Below are positions 44,801 through 53,119 of a stretch of 64,000 nucleotides of DNA, one piece after another; the stretch's first letter is position 1; each line of letters begins with the position of its first letter. The position numbers and the translations under genes are program-made. Below the pieces are notes generated by a model, which ran no database searches, was not told the origin of the DNA, and worked only from the letters and a program-made list of their open reading frames with translations. Source of the stretch: Pararhizobium antarcticum (lineage in GTDB: Bacteria; Pseudomonadota; Alphaproteobacteria; Rhizobiales; Rhizobiaceae); assembly GCF_001885585.1 (NCBI RefSeq), contig NZ_LSRP01000002.1:1-64000 (forward strand), written 5' to 3'.

Positions 44801-45355
44801 CGCATCGGTGTGCCGCGTGCCGAAGACAATGGCAAAGCACGCGAGGAACAGGGTGACGAGCAGGGGCAGGTCGACAAAATTCTCACCCGAGCCGATCCCG
44901 TAGCCGCTGGTATCGACCATGACTGCGACAGAGCTGGAAACGGCCTTCAATTGCAGGGCGATGTAGGGAATGGCGCCGATCAGCGAAATCAGCGCGACGA
45001 TCGCGGCCACGCCCGGGTTCTTGCCATAGCGGGCTGCAATGAAATCGGCGACGGAGGTCAGCTTCTCTGCCTTGGCGAGCGTGATGATCCGGCGGATGAC
45101 GGGCAGGCCAAGCGTGAACATCAGGATCGGGCCGATGTAGATGCCGGTGAATTCCAGCCCGCGCTCGGCGGCAAGGCCCACCCCGCCGAAATAGGTCCAG
45201 GAGGTGCAGTAGATCGCCAGGCTGAGCGCATAGACAACCGGCCGGCCGCGGGCGACCGGTATCTTGCGTCCCTTGCGATCGCCAAAACTTGCCACTGCAA
45301 ACAGCAACAGCAGATAGGCAAACGCCGAGGCGAAAATGATCGAGCCCGAAAGCAT
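41852..45355 (-). CDS. SSS-transporter-domain hybrid histidine kinase, CrbS/MxtR-like
   Basis: This is a 1167-residue inner-membrane kinase. Residues 1 to about 530 form a sodium:solute symporter-like domain with about 13 helices (YCTSWTYFGGVGLAAERGLEF). A PAS domain follows at about 650-760, then HisKA with H809 in AAAGHDILQPLNAARL, the ATPase lobe (VSNAIKYTPAG, DSGIGIPASKF, GLGLGLSIVD) and a C-terminal receiver with D near 1094 (IIADYHLDDGTG). GGAGGGGGG precedes the ATG. It likely senses acetate or related metabolites and signals to the adjacent LuxR regulator. Confidence 0.88.
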   Translation of the reverse strand: MLSGSIIFASAFAYLLLLFAVASFGDRKGRKIPVARGRPVVYALSLAIYCTSWTYFGGVGLAAERGLEFTGIYIGPILMFTLGLPVIRRIITLAKAEKLTSVADFIAARYGKNPGVAAIVALISLIGAIPYIALQLKAVSSSVAVMVDTSGYGIGSGENFVDLPLLVTLFLACFAIVFGTRHTDATEHQDGLILAIAMESVVKLLAFVTIGVYVVFFLFDGPQDLWTKALANQDVVSALTYETPVHRWIMLIALSAFAIIMLPRQFHVTVVENRTANELRTAGILFPLYLVAINIFVLPVALAGILTFSGSGDADLYMLRLPLSADLSVLTLITFIGGFSAATAMVIVASVALSIMISNDIVMPVFLRRKLMSRTSGQENIAGTLLNIRRTAILGVLLLGYGYYRAADMSAGLASLGLLAFAAISQMAPALFGGLLWRQANARGAIAGMTLGFLVWAYLLFLPSLGGPDNSHVATTVLGFLFPFAGIFSGAQADPLVNASALSLLVNIIAYVIGSLTRAPKPLERLQAGVFIARKSRSERAFRGRKTKITVLDLKTTIARYLGEERMQRSFSTYERQSGRWLDDNSAADMALIHFSEQLLGSAIGSSSARLVLSLVLQRMDDTSSDTAWLLDQASEALQYNQDMLQTALSQMDQGIAVFDSSNNLIIWNRRFRQLLDLPESAGQVGFPLADIIAILTKRGDISKEQEKALVRNFLTLDKPFLLELSGGARIIEVRTNAMPDKGIVTTYTDITQRVAADMALKQANETLELRVAERTGELTRVNREVAEARAAAEEANIGKTRFFAAAGHDILQPLNAARLYSSSLVERLGDSDNRVLVQNIDSSLESVETILGAVLDISRLDTGAMKPRLQSVPLNDLLRRIETDFAPVARAQGLRLAVMPTTLIVRTDPNLLRRLIQNLVSNAIKYTPAGKVLVGVRRRGEQAVIEVLDSGIGIPASKFRTVFKEFARLDEGVRTAAGLGLGLSIVDRISRVLSHPVDLQSKSGKGTRFRVTLPIDRTKQRLGTATRETPAISTAEPLNGLRVLCIDNEPLILEGMKLLLDGWGCTVTTADSLATSRSLKDRGDIRPDAIIADYHLDDGTGIEAISEIRKQFDDNIPALLVTADRSPEVRAAAERDGITLQNKPVRPASMRAWLTQLSVAMKAAAE

Positions 45356-45602
45356 ACCCCCCTCCACGTCAGAAGATGAGCATAGGACAAGATGCGTGGG
45401 AAGAAAATTCCAAAGGCCTAAGTCTTAAGTCAGATTGACTTGTCGCCCGAAGTGCATGTGGCGCGGTGATGAAGCCGCAGATCTCGTGCCATCAAGCCTG
45501 CAGACGGCGCCCTATTTTTTGGCTGGATGATTTACTTGGAGGAAATTTCCGATAGCATCCGGGCGCGGCCATGGTGCATTCAAAGAAAATGGAGAGAGAG
45601 CA

Positions 45603-46025
45603 ATGCTCAATGAATTCAAGGCGTTTATCGCGCGCGGCAACGTCATGGATCTGGCAGTCGGGATCATCATCGGTGGGGCCTTCACGCTGATCGTCAACTC
45701 GCTGGTCAACGACATCATCATGCCCGTGGTCGGCGCCGTCACCGGCGGGCTGGATTTCTCGAACTTCTTCTTTCCGCTCTCCGCCACGGTAACAGCCACG
45801 TCGCTCGCCGCAGCCCGCGAACAGGGTGCCGTCTTTGCCTATGGCAGCTTTCTCACCGTCGTCATCAACTTCATGATCCTTGCCTGGATCATCTTCCTCC
45901 TGGTCAAGGCAGTCAACAAGATGCGGGCCTCGATGGAGAAGCAGAAGAACGAGGAACCGTCAGCCCCGCCACCGGTCGACATCCAACTGCTCACCGAGAT
46001 CCGCGACCTGCTGAAGCGTCCGTGA
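45603..46025 (+). CDS. mscL: Large-conductance mechanosensitive channel
   Basis: This 140-residue channel releases solutes on osmotic downshock. It starts [40 protein letters not shown], the conserved first helix with the gate, and the second helix is [27 protein letters not shown]. The C-terminal helix bundle segment is present. GAGAGAG precedes the ATG. It is divergent from the hybrid kinase, whose shared upstream region (45356-45602) holds a small palindrome AAGTCAGATTGACTT at 45427. Confidence 0.95.
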   Translation: MLNEFKAFIARGNVMDLAVGIIIGGAFTLIVNSLVNDIIMPVVGAVTGGLDFSNFFFPLSATVTATSLAAAREQGAVFAYGSFLTVVINFMILAWIIFLLVKAVNKMRASMEKQKNEEPSAPPPVDIQLLTEIRDLLKRP

Positions 46026-46147
46026 GCATCCTTCCATACATCACGAAAATCGATAAATCCGTCAGGGAATATCACGTGATCGTTTGACGAAAAGCAGCTA
46101 GAAGCGGCGGGCAATGAGGCGCATGACCCTGCGCGAGGAGCCCGCCG

Positions 46148-47314
46148 ATGACACTTCTGAAGACCCTCAGCCCCCGTTCGCTGGCCGCGCCGGAAAGCGG
46201 CATCGTCGAGCTCGTGAACTATGCGCGCGGTCGCGAAGGTCTGATTCCGCTCTGGGTCGGTGAGGGCGACCTGCCGACCCCGGCATTCATTTCGCAGGCG
46301 GCCGAAACATCGCTGCGGGCTGGCGAAACCTTCTACACCTGGCAGCGCGGCATCCCGGCACTGCGCGAGGCGCTCGCGCGTTTCTATCAGCGGCGCTTTG
46401 CAAAAACGCTATCATCAGACAATTTCTATGTCACCGGCTCCGGCATGCAGGCCATCAAGCTGTCGATCGAGGCGATCACCGCGCCCGGCGACGCGATGAT
46501 CTACCTCTCGCCTGCCTGGCCGAACTTTGCCGCATCGGCGGCGATTTCCGGTGTGCAGCCGGTGGCCGTTCCGCTGCAGTTCGAGGATGGCCGCTGGCAG
46601 CTCGATCTCGACCGGCTGGAAAGCGCGATCACCCCGAAGACGCGGGCACTGTTCATCAACACGCCATCGAACCCCACAGGCTGGACCGCAACCCGCGACG
46701 ATCTGAAGGCCATTTTGCAGCTGGCGCGAAAACACGATCTCTGGATCATGGCAGACGAGATCTACGCCCTGTACCACTATAGCGGTGGCCGGGCGCCGTC
46801 GTTCCTCGACGTTATGCAGGACGATGATCGGATCCTGTTCGTCAATTCCTTCTCCAAGAACTGGTCGATGACCGGGTGGCGGGTGGGCTGGATCGTCGCT
46901 CCGCCGGAAGCGGGCCAGGTTCTCGAAAACCTGATCCAGTACTCGACCTCCGGCGTCGCGCAGTTCATGCAGGCCGGTGCCGTCTCAGCGCTCGACCAGG
47001 GCGATGATTTCGTCGATGCCAATATCGCCAAGGCGGCCCTCTCCCGCGATCTTCTCTGCGATGCGCTGATCGCCACGAACAGGGTCGAAACGCTGAAACC
47101 GGATGGCGCGATCTATGCCTTCCTGAAGATCGACGGTGTGACGGATTCAAGGGCTGCCGCGCTTGACATCGTCGACAGGACCGGTGTCGGCCTTGCGCCG
47201 GGCACGGCGTTCGGGGAGGGCGGATCGCTGTTCCTGCGGGCCTGCTTCCTGCGTGACCCCACGCAGATCAAGGTCGCCGCGGATCGGCTCGCCGGCTATA
47301 TTGCCGGGCTCTGA
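46148..47314 (+). CDS. Class I/II PLP-dependent aminotransferase
   Basis: This 388-residue fold-type I aminotransferase is of the aspartate/aromatic group. It shows WVGEGDLPTPAFI, the SPAWPNF segment, INTPSNPTGW, ADEIYALYHY and the PLP lysine in NSFSKNWSMTGWRVGW, then FLRACFLRDP with the carboxylate-binding Arg. The amino donor specificity cannot be deduced. GAGGAG lies upstream of ATG 46148. A 122-base gap after mscL suggests its own promoter. No biosynthetic partners lie beside it. Confidence 0.88.
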   Translation: MTLLKTLSPRSLAAPESGIVELVNYARGREGLIPLWVGEGDLPTPAFISQAAETSLRAGETFYTWQRGIPALREALARFYQRRFAKTLSSDNFYVTGSGMQAIKLSIEAITAPGDAMIYLSPAWPNFAASAAISGVQPVAVPLQFEDGRWQLDLDRLESAITPKTRALFINTPSNPTGWTATRDDLKAILQLARKHDLWIMADEIYALYHYSGGRAPSFLDVMQDDDRILFVNSFSKNWSMTGWRVGWIVAPPEAGQVLENLIQYSTSGVAQFMQAGAVSALDQGDDFVDANIAKAALSRDLLCDALIATNRVETLKPDGAIYAFLKIDGVTDSRAAALDIVDRTGVGLAPGTAFGEGGSLFLRACFLRDPTQIKVAADRLAGYIAGL

Positions 47315-47536
47315 GCCCGGTGCAGCGCCCGCAGCCGGGCGATGGCATCGCAGGCTGAAGCCCTGCCGGGAGACCGCACCGGCATTCACTAAAATTTTAG
47401 CAAACATCGAAATAGAGAGATAACCATTCACGGAACAATACTCCCGCGAAGCCTCCGCGCGGCGTGAAAAGTCAGCCTTCCGAAAGAAATTTCGCTTGTG
47501 ATGCTTCCTGTCAAGATGGGCAGGAAAGTAAAGATC

Positions 47537-48571
47537 ATGACGGTTCTCGTAACGGGCGGAGCAGGGTATATCGGCAGTCATATGGTGTGGGCCCTGGTCG
47601 ATGCGGGACAGGATGTTGTCGTGCTCGACCGGCTGTCGACTGGGTTTCGCTGGGCCCTGGCCCCGGAAGCACGGTTCTACCTGGGTGATGTCGGAGACAC
47701 GGACGTGCTGTCCCGCATCTTTCTCGAAAACCAGATCGACGCCATCATTCACTTCGCGGGCTCGATTGTCGTCCCGGAATCCGTTGTCGATCCGCTGTCC
47801 TATTATGAAAACAACACCGCCAAGACGCGCGTGCTGATCGCCGCAGCGGTCGCGGCCGGCATAAGCAATTTTGTTTTTTCGTCCACGGCAGCCGTTTATG
47901 GCACACCAGACAATCCCGTTCCGGTGCTGGAGACGGCGGCACTGCGTCCCGAGAGCCCCTATGGCATGTCGAAGCTGATGTCGGAAATCATGCTGCGCGA
48001 TGCCGCGGCAGCCCATGACTTCCGCTATGTCGCCCTGCGTTATTTCAATGTTGCTGGTGCTGACCCGCGTGGCCGCACAGGACAATCGACGGTCGGTGCG
48101 ACCCATCTCATCAAGGTTGCCTGCGAGGCCGCGCTGGGCAGGCGCATGAAAGTCGATGTCTTCGGCACCGATTACGCCACGCCTGATGGCACCGGCGTGC
48201 GCGACTACATTCATGTTTCCGATCTTGTCGCCGCGCATCTGAAGGCGCTCGACTATCTTTTGCAGGGCGGCGAACCGCTCATTGCCAATTGCGGCTACGG
48301 GCAAGGCTATTCGGTTCTGCAGGTCCTGCAGGCGGTCAAGCGTGTTCATGGTCGGGATTTCGAGGTCAATTATTCCGGCCGCCGCGCCGGCGACGCGGTC
48401 AGCATCGTTGCCGATGCAACGGTTGCGCGCCAGAAACTCGACTGGACGCCCTCCTTTGCCGATCTCGACCTGATCGTCGAGACGGCGCTGGACTGGGAGC
48501 GGCAACTCGCCCGCAAGAACAGCTACGACATCGACGAAATGCACCGTCGCCTGGTTTCGGCGCGTCTCTGA
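47537..48571 (+). CDS. galE: UDP-glucose 4-epimerase
   Basis: This 344-residue short-chain reductase has the NAD motif VTGGAGYIGSH at residues 5-15, FSSTAAVYG with the catalytic Ser/Thr, and YGMSKLMSE (YxxxK). The ending IVADATVARQKLDWTPSFADLD is typical of GalE/ExoB. It should interconvert UDP-glucose and UDP-galactose for surface polysaccharide. The start MTVLVTGG is preferred over an upstream ATG at 47498 because the family starts there. It opens the glycan region. Confidence 0.9.
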   Translation: MTVLVTGGAGYIGSHMVWALVDAGQDVVVLDRLSTGFRWALAPEARFYLGDVGDTDVLSRIFLENQIDAIIHFAGSIVVPESVVDPLSYYENNTAKTRVLIAAAVAAGISNFVFSSTAAVYGTPDNPVPVLETAALRPESPYGMSKLMSEIMLRDAAAAHDFRYVALRYFNVAGADPRGRTGQSTVGATHLIKVACEAALGRRMKVDVFGTDYATPDGTGVRDYIHVSDLVAAHLKALDYLLQGGEPLIANCGYGQGYSVLQVLQAVKRVHGRDFEVNYSGRRAGDAVSIVADATVARQKLDWTPSFADLDLIVETALDWERQLARKNSYDIDEMHRRLVSARL

Positions 48572-48729
48572 TGCCGTGCATGACGCCGGTTGTTTGCGCA
48601 CGGTGCCGGTTCAATCCAGTCTGACAACAGTTTCAGCCTTTAGGGTCATTGTCAGGATCGACTGACTGGACCTTGAGCATGATGGTATTTTCTCGCCCCG
48701 GAAACCGCGAAACGTTGAACGCGGTGGTT

Positions 48730-48748
48730 GCGTTGTCGAAGACAACGC
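48730..48748. promoter_or_regulatory. Palindromic site upstream of rfbF
   Basis: GCGTTGTC-GAA-GACAACGC is a perfect inverted repeat with 8-base arms, 115 bases before the rfbF start codon. It may be an operator of the CDP-sugar operon. The remainder of the 291-base gap 48572-48862 shows no gene. Confidence 0.35.
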
Positions 48749-48862
48749 GCCGGTCGGGTCCGCGAGCCTTGTTTGTGGATGTCTCCCTTCCTGCCCTCCC
48801 CGGACGATCGCGGATATTGTCCGCGACGTCACGCTGCGTTATCCAGTAGAGGGGAGAACATC

Positions 48863-49633
48863 ATGAAAGCGGTGATTCTGGCAGGGGGGCTCGGTTCGCG
48901 CATAGCGGAGGAAACCCACCTGCGCCCGAAGCCGATGATCGAGATCGGCGGCCGGCCGATCCTCTGGCACATCATGAAGCTCTATTATGCCCACGGCATC
49001 CGGGACTTCGTCATTTGCTGCGGCTTCAAGGGCTATGTGATCAAGGAATATTTCGCCAATTACGGCCTGCACATGTCGGACATCACCTTCGACCTGTCGC
49101 AGAACAGGATAGAATTCCACCGCCAGAGCGCCGAAAACTGGCGCGTGACGCTGGTGGATACCGGTGAGAATTCGATGACCGGGGGGCGTCTGAAGCGGGT
49201 TGCGGCCTATCTGAAAGACGAAGATGCCTTCTGCTTCACCTATGGCGACGGCGTCAGCAGCGTTGATATCGCCAGCACCATTGCCTTCCACAAGAGCCAC
49301 GGCAAGCTCGCGACGGTGACGGCCGTGCGTCCACCGGCGCGCTATGGCGCCTTGCAACTCGACGGCAATGAGGTGCAGGGCTTCATCGAGAAGCCGGAAG
49401 GCGAGGGCGGCTTTATCAATGGCGGCTTCTTCGTGCTCTCGCCGCGTGTCATCGACCGCATAGACAATGATTTTACAAGCTGGGAAGGAGAGCCGCTGAT
49501 GGGGCTGGCCAGAGAGGGCGAGTTGCGGGCGTTTTTCCATGAAGGGTTCTGGCAACCGATGGATACGCTCAGGGACAAGGTTCAACTTGAAAGCATGTGG
49601 CAAAGCGGCAATCCGCCGTGGAAGAGCTGGTGA
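48863..49633 (+). CDS. rfbF: Glucose-1-phosphate cytidylyltransferase
   Basis: This 256-residue nucleotidyltransferase makes CDP-glucose from CTP and glucose-1-phosphate. The N-terminal KAVILAGGLGSRIAEETHLRPKPMIEIGGRPILWHIMK is diagnostic for RfbF, as are FCFTYGDGVSSVDI and INGGFFVLSP. AGGGGAGAACATC precedes the ATG. Its stop overlaps the rfbG start by one base, so the operon rfbF-rfbG-epimerase-methyltransferase is translationally coupled. Confidence 0.96.
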   Translation: MKAVILAGGLGSRIAEETHLRPKPMIEIGGRPILWHIMKLYYAHGIRDFVICCGFKGYVIKEYFANYGLHMSDITFDLSQNRIEFHRQSAENWRVTLVDTGENSMTGGRLKRVAAYLKDEDAFCFTYGDGVSSVDIASTIAFHKSHGKLATVTAVRPPARYGALQLDGNEVQGFIEKPEGEGGFINGGFFVLSPRVIDRIDNDFTSWEGEPLMGLAREGELRAFFHEGFWQPMDTLRDKVQLESMWQSGNPPWKSW

Positions 49634-50715
49634 TGGCGATGACACACGACTTCTGGCGGGGAAAACGCGTCCTGGTGACAGGGCATACCGGCTTCAAGGG
49701 GAGCTGGCTGTCGCTCTGGCTGCGGGAAATGGGTGCCGAGGTAAGCGGCCTGTCGCTGGCGCCCGAGAGTATGCCATCGCTGCATGTGTTGCTCGGCGGC
49801 AATATCGCTGGTGAGGACATCGTCGATGTCCGCGATCGTGATGCGGTGATGAACCGGGTCGTTAAGACCCGGCCCGAGATCGTCTTCCATCTGGCGGCAC
49901 AGGCGCTGGTGCGGGCAGGCTATCGCAATCCGGTCGACACCTACGAAATCAACGTCGTCGGCACGGCAAACCTTCTGGATGCGCTGCGGGTTTCCCCGGA
50001 CGTGCGCTCGATCGTGGTCGTGACGACGGACAAGGTCTATCACAATGCCGAAGCCGGGCTCGCCTTCATCGAGACCGATCCACTCGGCGGCCATGACCCC
50101 TACAGCGCCTCGAAGGCAGCGGCCGAGATCGTCGCGGCGAGCTATCGGTCCTCGTTCTTTGCGCCACGCAAGATCGGCATCGCCACGGCACGCGCCGGCA
50201 ATGTCATCGGCGGCGGCGACTGGGCGGAAGACCGGCTGATCCCGGATGCCGTGCGGGCCTGGCAGAGAGGCGAGGTGCTGCAGGTGCGCCGGCCGCGGGC
50301 CGTCCGTCCGTGGCAGCACGTTCTTGAGCCGCTCGGCGGCTATATGGGACTGGCGCAACATCTGTGGCATGCACCCGACATTGCCGAAAGCTACAATTTC
50401 GGACCGGATCACGGTGAAGCCGCCTCCGTCGGCGCTGTGTTGAAGATGGCAGAGCGCCATTACGGTTCCGGCGAAGTGCTGCTCGGGGATGGCAGCGACG
50501 GACCGCACGAAGCAGGTTATCTCGTGCTTGACAGTGCCCGGGCGCGTCAGGATCTCGGTTACCAGCCGCGCTGGAAACTTACGGAAACGGTCAAGCGGAC
50601 GATGGAATGGTATCGTGCCCAAAACGACGGACAGCCTGTCCTTGATCTCTGCCTCGGCGATATCAGGGATTTCGCAAACATCGTGGCTGAAACGAAGGCC
50701 TTGAGGGCCGGTTGA
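49633..50715 (+). CDS. rfbG: CDP-glucose 4,6-dehydratase
   Basis: This 360-residue short-chain dehydratase converts CDP-glucose to CDP-4-keto-6-deoxyglucose. NAD motif VTGHTGFKGSWLSLWL, FHLAAQALVRAGYRNPVDTYEINVVG, TTDKVYHN and YSASKAAAEI (YxxxK) are RfbG hallmarks. ATG 49633 sits at the stop codon of rfbF; GTG 49630 or ATG 49639 are possible alternatives. It overlaps the next gene by one base. Confidence 0.95.
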   Translation: MAMTHDFWRGKRVLVTGHTGFKGSWLSLWLREMGAEVSGLSLAPESMPSLHVLLGGNIAGEDIVDVRDRDAVMNRVVKTRPEIVFHLAAQALVRAGYRNPVDTYEINVVGTANLLDALRVSPDVRSIVVVTTDKVYHNAEAGLAFIETDPLGGHDPYSASKAAAEIVAASYRSSFFAPRKIGIATARAGNVIGGGDWAEDRLIPDAVRAWQRGEVLQVRRPRAVRPWQHVLEPLGGYMGLAQHLWHAPDIAESYNFGPDHGEAASVGAVLKMAERHYGSGEVLLGDGSDGPHEAGYLVLDSARARQDLGYQPRWKLTETVKRTMEWYRAQNDGQPVLDLCLGDIRDFANIVAETKALRAG

Positions 50716-51278
50716 TGGCAGACAGGTTCGTGGCCGAGGCGACGCCGTTCGACGGGCTTGTGGTGGTGAACCGCAGGATCCTGAAGGACGACCGTGGCTT
50801 CCTCACGCGCCTCTTCTGCCCGGATGATCTCAAGGCCTTCGGATGGAGCGGCCGGGTTGCTCAAGTCAACGAGACGGGGACGGTACAGCGCGGCACGGTG
50901 CGCGGCATGCACTTCCAGAACCCGCCCTTTGCAGAGATCAAGCTGATTGCCTGTACGCGGGGCCGGGTTCTCGATGTCGTCGTCGACATCCGCCACGGCT
51001 CGCCAACCTTCCTCAAACATTTCGCAGTCGAGCTTTCCGAAGACAACGGCCGCTCGCTTCTGGTGCCCCGGGGATTTGCCCACGGGTTCCAGACTCTGAC
51101 GGATGATGCCCATATGCTTTACATGCACTCTGAATCCTACGTCGCTGCGTCCGAGGGCGGGCTGCACAGCCAGGATCCGCGTCTCGCCATCGGCTGGCCG
51201 CTGCCGGTGATCAACTTGTCGTCCCGCGATGCCGCCCATCCGCTTCTGCAGCCGGACTATGTAGGGGTTGTCCTATGA
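50715..51278 (+). CDS. dTDP-4-dehydrorhamnose 3,5-epimerase family protein
   Basis: This 187-residue RmlC-type cupin has DDRGFLTRLF, GTVRGMHFQNPPFAEIKLIAC with the catalytic His, VLDVVVDIRHGSPTF and LVPRGFAHGFQTLTDDAHMLYM. In this operon it should epimerise CDP-4-keto-6-deoxyglucose at C3, C5 or both rather than a dTDP sugar. It is coupled to rfbG by one base and to the C-methyltransferase by four. Confidence 0.9.
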   Translation: MADRFVAEATPFDGLVVVNRRILKDDRGFLTRLFCPDDLKAFGWSGRVAQVNETGTVQRGTVRGMHFQNPPFAEIKLIACTRGRVLDVVVDIRHGSPTFLKHFAVELSEDNGRSLLVPRGFAHGFQTLTDDAHMLYMHSESYVAASEGGLHSQDPRLAIGWPLPVINLSSRDAAHPLLQPDYVGVVL

Positions 51279-52504
51279 GATGCCGGCACTGCGGATCGCA
51301 GCACATGGTGCCCTTCCTCGATCTTGGCACGGCTCCCCCGTCCAATTCCTATGTGGCGCTGGCCGATCGGCACCGGCCCGAGCTCTGGTATCCGCTGGTC
51401 ATCCGCACCTGCCGGGACTGCCGCCTGGTGCAGACCGAGGATTTCGCCGATCGGGAAACCTTCTTTTCGTCGAGCTATGCCTATTTCAGCTCGTTCTCGA
51501 CCTCCTGGCTGAAGCATGCGGACCGCTACGTCGCCGATATGCAGGCGCGGTTCCAGCTCGACGGCGCATCGCACATCGTCGAGGTCGCTGCCAATGATGG
51601 CTACCTGCTGCAATATGCGAAGGCGCGCGGCATTCCCTGCCTCGGCGTCGAGCCAACGAGAAGCACGGCGGCGGCCGCCCGCGCCAAGGGCATCGAGATC
51701 GTCGAGGCCTTCTTCGGCGTCGATGTCGCCGAGCGGCTTGTGGCAGACGGTCGCGCCGCCGACCTGACAGCGGCCAACAATGTGCTCGCGCATGTGCCCG
51801 ATATCAACGATTTCGTGGCGGGTTTCGCCGTGCTGCTGAAGCCGCAGGGCGTCGCGACCTTCGAGTTTCCGCACCTGCTCAACATGGTGCGGGAAAGCCA
51901 GTTCGATACCGCCTATCACGAACATTATTCCTATCCGTCGCTGACCGCGGTGAAGCGGGTCTTCGAGGCCAATGGCCTCAGCCTCTTCGACGTCTCGACG
52001 ACGCCCTGGCATGGCGGCAGCCTGCGGGTGTTTGCGCAGCGCAGCGATACCGGCGCCAAAGCGCAGACACCGGCCGTTGATGCGACACTTCTGGCCGAGC
52101 AGGACGCTGGCATGCTCGACGACGCGTTCTACACGTCATTCCAGGCCGCAGCCGAAGATGTGCGCGACGGCTTTGTGGAATTTCTGATCGAAAGTCGGCG
52201 TGCCGGTCTGAAAGTGGCCGCCTACGGCGCTGCCGCCAAGGGCAACACGCTGATGAATTTCGCGGGTATCAAACCGGATCTCTTGTCCTTCGTGGTCGAT
52301 AAGAACCCCGCAAAACAGGGCCTTCTTATGCCCGGCAGCCGGATTCCGGTTGTCGCGGAAGAAAGCCTGAAAACTGAAAAACCGGAAAGGGTGGTTATTC
52401 TGCCATGGAATCTTCAGGACGAAATCAAACAGCAGCTTTCCTATATCAGCGACTGGGGTGGGAAGTTCGTGACGGCAGTGCCGTCGCTGACGGTGCATCC
52501 CTGA
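51275..52504 (+). CDS. Sugar C-methyltransferase (TylC3/NovU-like)
   Basis: This 409-residue protein has the three-part layout of sugar C-methyltransferases. The N-terminal zinc region has CRHCG and, near residue 47, CRDC. The middle SAM domain has HIVEVAANDGYLLQYAKARG and GVEPTRSTAAAA, with FEFPHLLNMV and DTAYHEHYSYPS containing the likely catalytic base. The C-terminal domain has the Rossmann-like KVAAYGAAAKGNTLMNFAGI. It should add methyl to carbon next to the 4-keto group of the CDP-6-deoxyhexose, giving a branched sugar. It ends the four-gene operon. Confidence 0.88.
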   Translation: MRCRHCGSQHMVPFLDLGTAPPSNSYVALADRHRPELWYPLVIRTCRDCRLVQTEDFADRETFFSSSYAYFSSFSTSWLKHADRYVADMQARFQLDGASHIVEVAANDGYLLQYAKARGIPCLGVEPTRSTAAAARAKGIEIVEAFFGVDVAERLVADGRAADLTAANNVLAHVPDINDFVAGFAVLLKPQGVATFEFPHLLNMVRESQFDTAYHEHYSYPSLTAVKRVFEANGLSLFDVSTTPWHGGSLRVFAQRSDTGAKAQTPAVDATLLAEQDAGMLDDAFYTSFQAAAEDVRDGFVEFLIESRRAGLKVAAYGAAAKGNTLMNFAGIKPDLLSFVVDKNPAKQGLLMPGSRIPVVAEESLKTEKPERVVILPWNLQDEIKQQLSYISDWGGKFVTAVPSLTVHP

Positions 52505-52609
52505 AGCCGGGCATGCTGCCGACAACCGATCGTAGCGTTGTCGTCAGGGGTGAGGGCAAGGAAGGCGGCAAACCCGCCACGCTGAAAATCGGCGGCTCGG
52601 ATCGCTGAG

Positions 52610-52635
52610 TGTCGGTGTCCAGTCGGAGACCGACA
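52610..52635 (-). terminator. Stem-loop after the chorismate mutase gene
   Basis: TGTCGGT (52610-52616) and ACCGACA (52629-52635) can pair around a 12-base loop, 15 bases beyond the chorismate mutase stop. There is no clear T-run. A second, longer-loop pairing CGACAAC/GTTGTCG (52520-52526 and 52537-52543) lies after the methyltransferase. Nothing else is seen in 52505-52649. Confidence 0.3.
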
Positions 52636-52649
52636 TGGACTTGCTGTTT

Positions 52650-52955
52650 TCAATCCGCGGTCTCGCCGAGGATGTCCTTTTCGTGTTCGATCGCCTGGCG
52701 GATGAGCGCGGCCCACAGCGTGTCGTAGAAATCCGGCTGGAGCCCAAGCGTGGCGGCAAGCGCGCGCACATTGCTGCGCACTTCCTCGACGCGGGCAGGA
52801 ATATCGGCTTTCAGGCCGGTGCCGCGTTTGATCTCGGCAGCGCGGCCGATATAGTCCCAGCGCTCCCCGAAGAGCGCCATCAGGGCCTGGTCGATCCGGT
52901 CAATTTCCTGACGGATATCCGTCATCGACGTACAGTCGGCCGGCGCTTTTGCCAT
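52650..52955 (-). CDS. Chorismate mutase (AroQ type)
   Basis: This 101-residue all-helical protein has the AroQ pattern RQEIDRIDQALMALFGERWDYIGRAAEIKRG followed by RVEEVRSNVRALA and LIRQAIEHEKDIL. It converts chorismate to prephenate in phenylalanine/tyrosine synthesis; the pchB-like branch is a possible alternative role. ATG 52955 or 52925 could be the start. It lies on the opposite strand between two glycan gene blocks and seems unrelated to them. Confidence 0.85.
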   Translation of the reverse strand: MAKAPADCTSMTDIRQEIDRIDQALMALFGERWDYIGRAAEIKRGTGLKADIPARVEEVRSNVRALAATLGLQPDFYDTLWAALIRQAIEHEKDILGETAD

Positions 52956-53119
52956 TTCATGTCTCCGGATGGTCCTGCAAATACAAGCGTTGCTCTAGCA
53001 ACCCCAAGACCGGTTGAAAAGCCGCAAAGCGCCGCAGCCCGCCTGCCGCTCCCATCCGGGTTCAGGCGTCAGCCTCGCGAAAGCCCTTGTCCGTATCATT
53101 TCCCAAACGGAGAATTTCG

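Noticed and set aside
46071-46080. ATCACGTGAT palindrome between mscL and the aminotransferase
   Set aside because: It is a ten-base palindrome only, with no second copy or promoter context; too weak to list as an operator.
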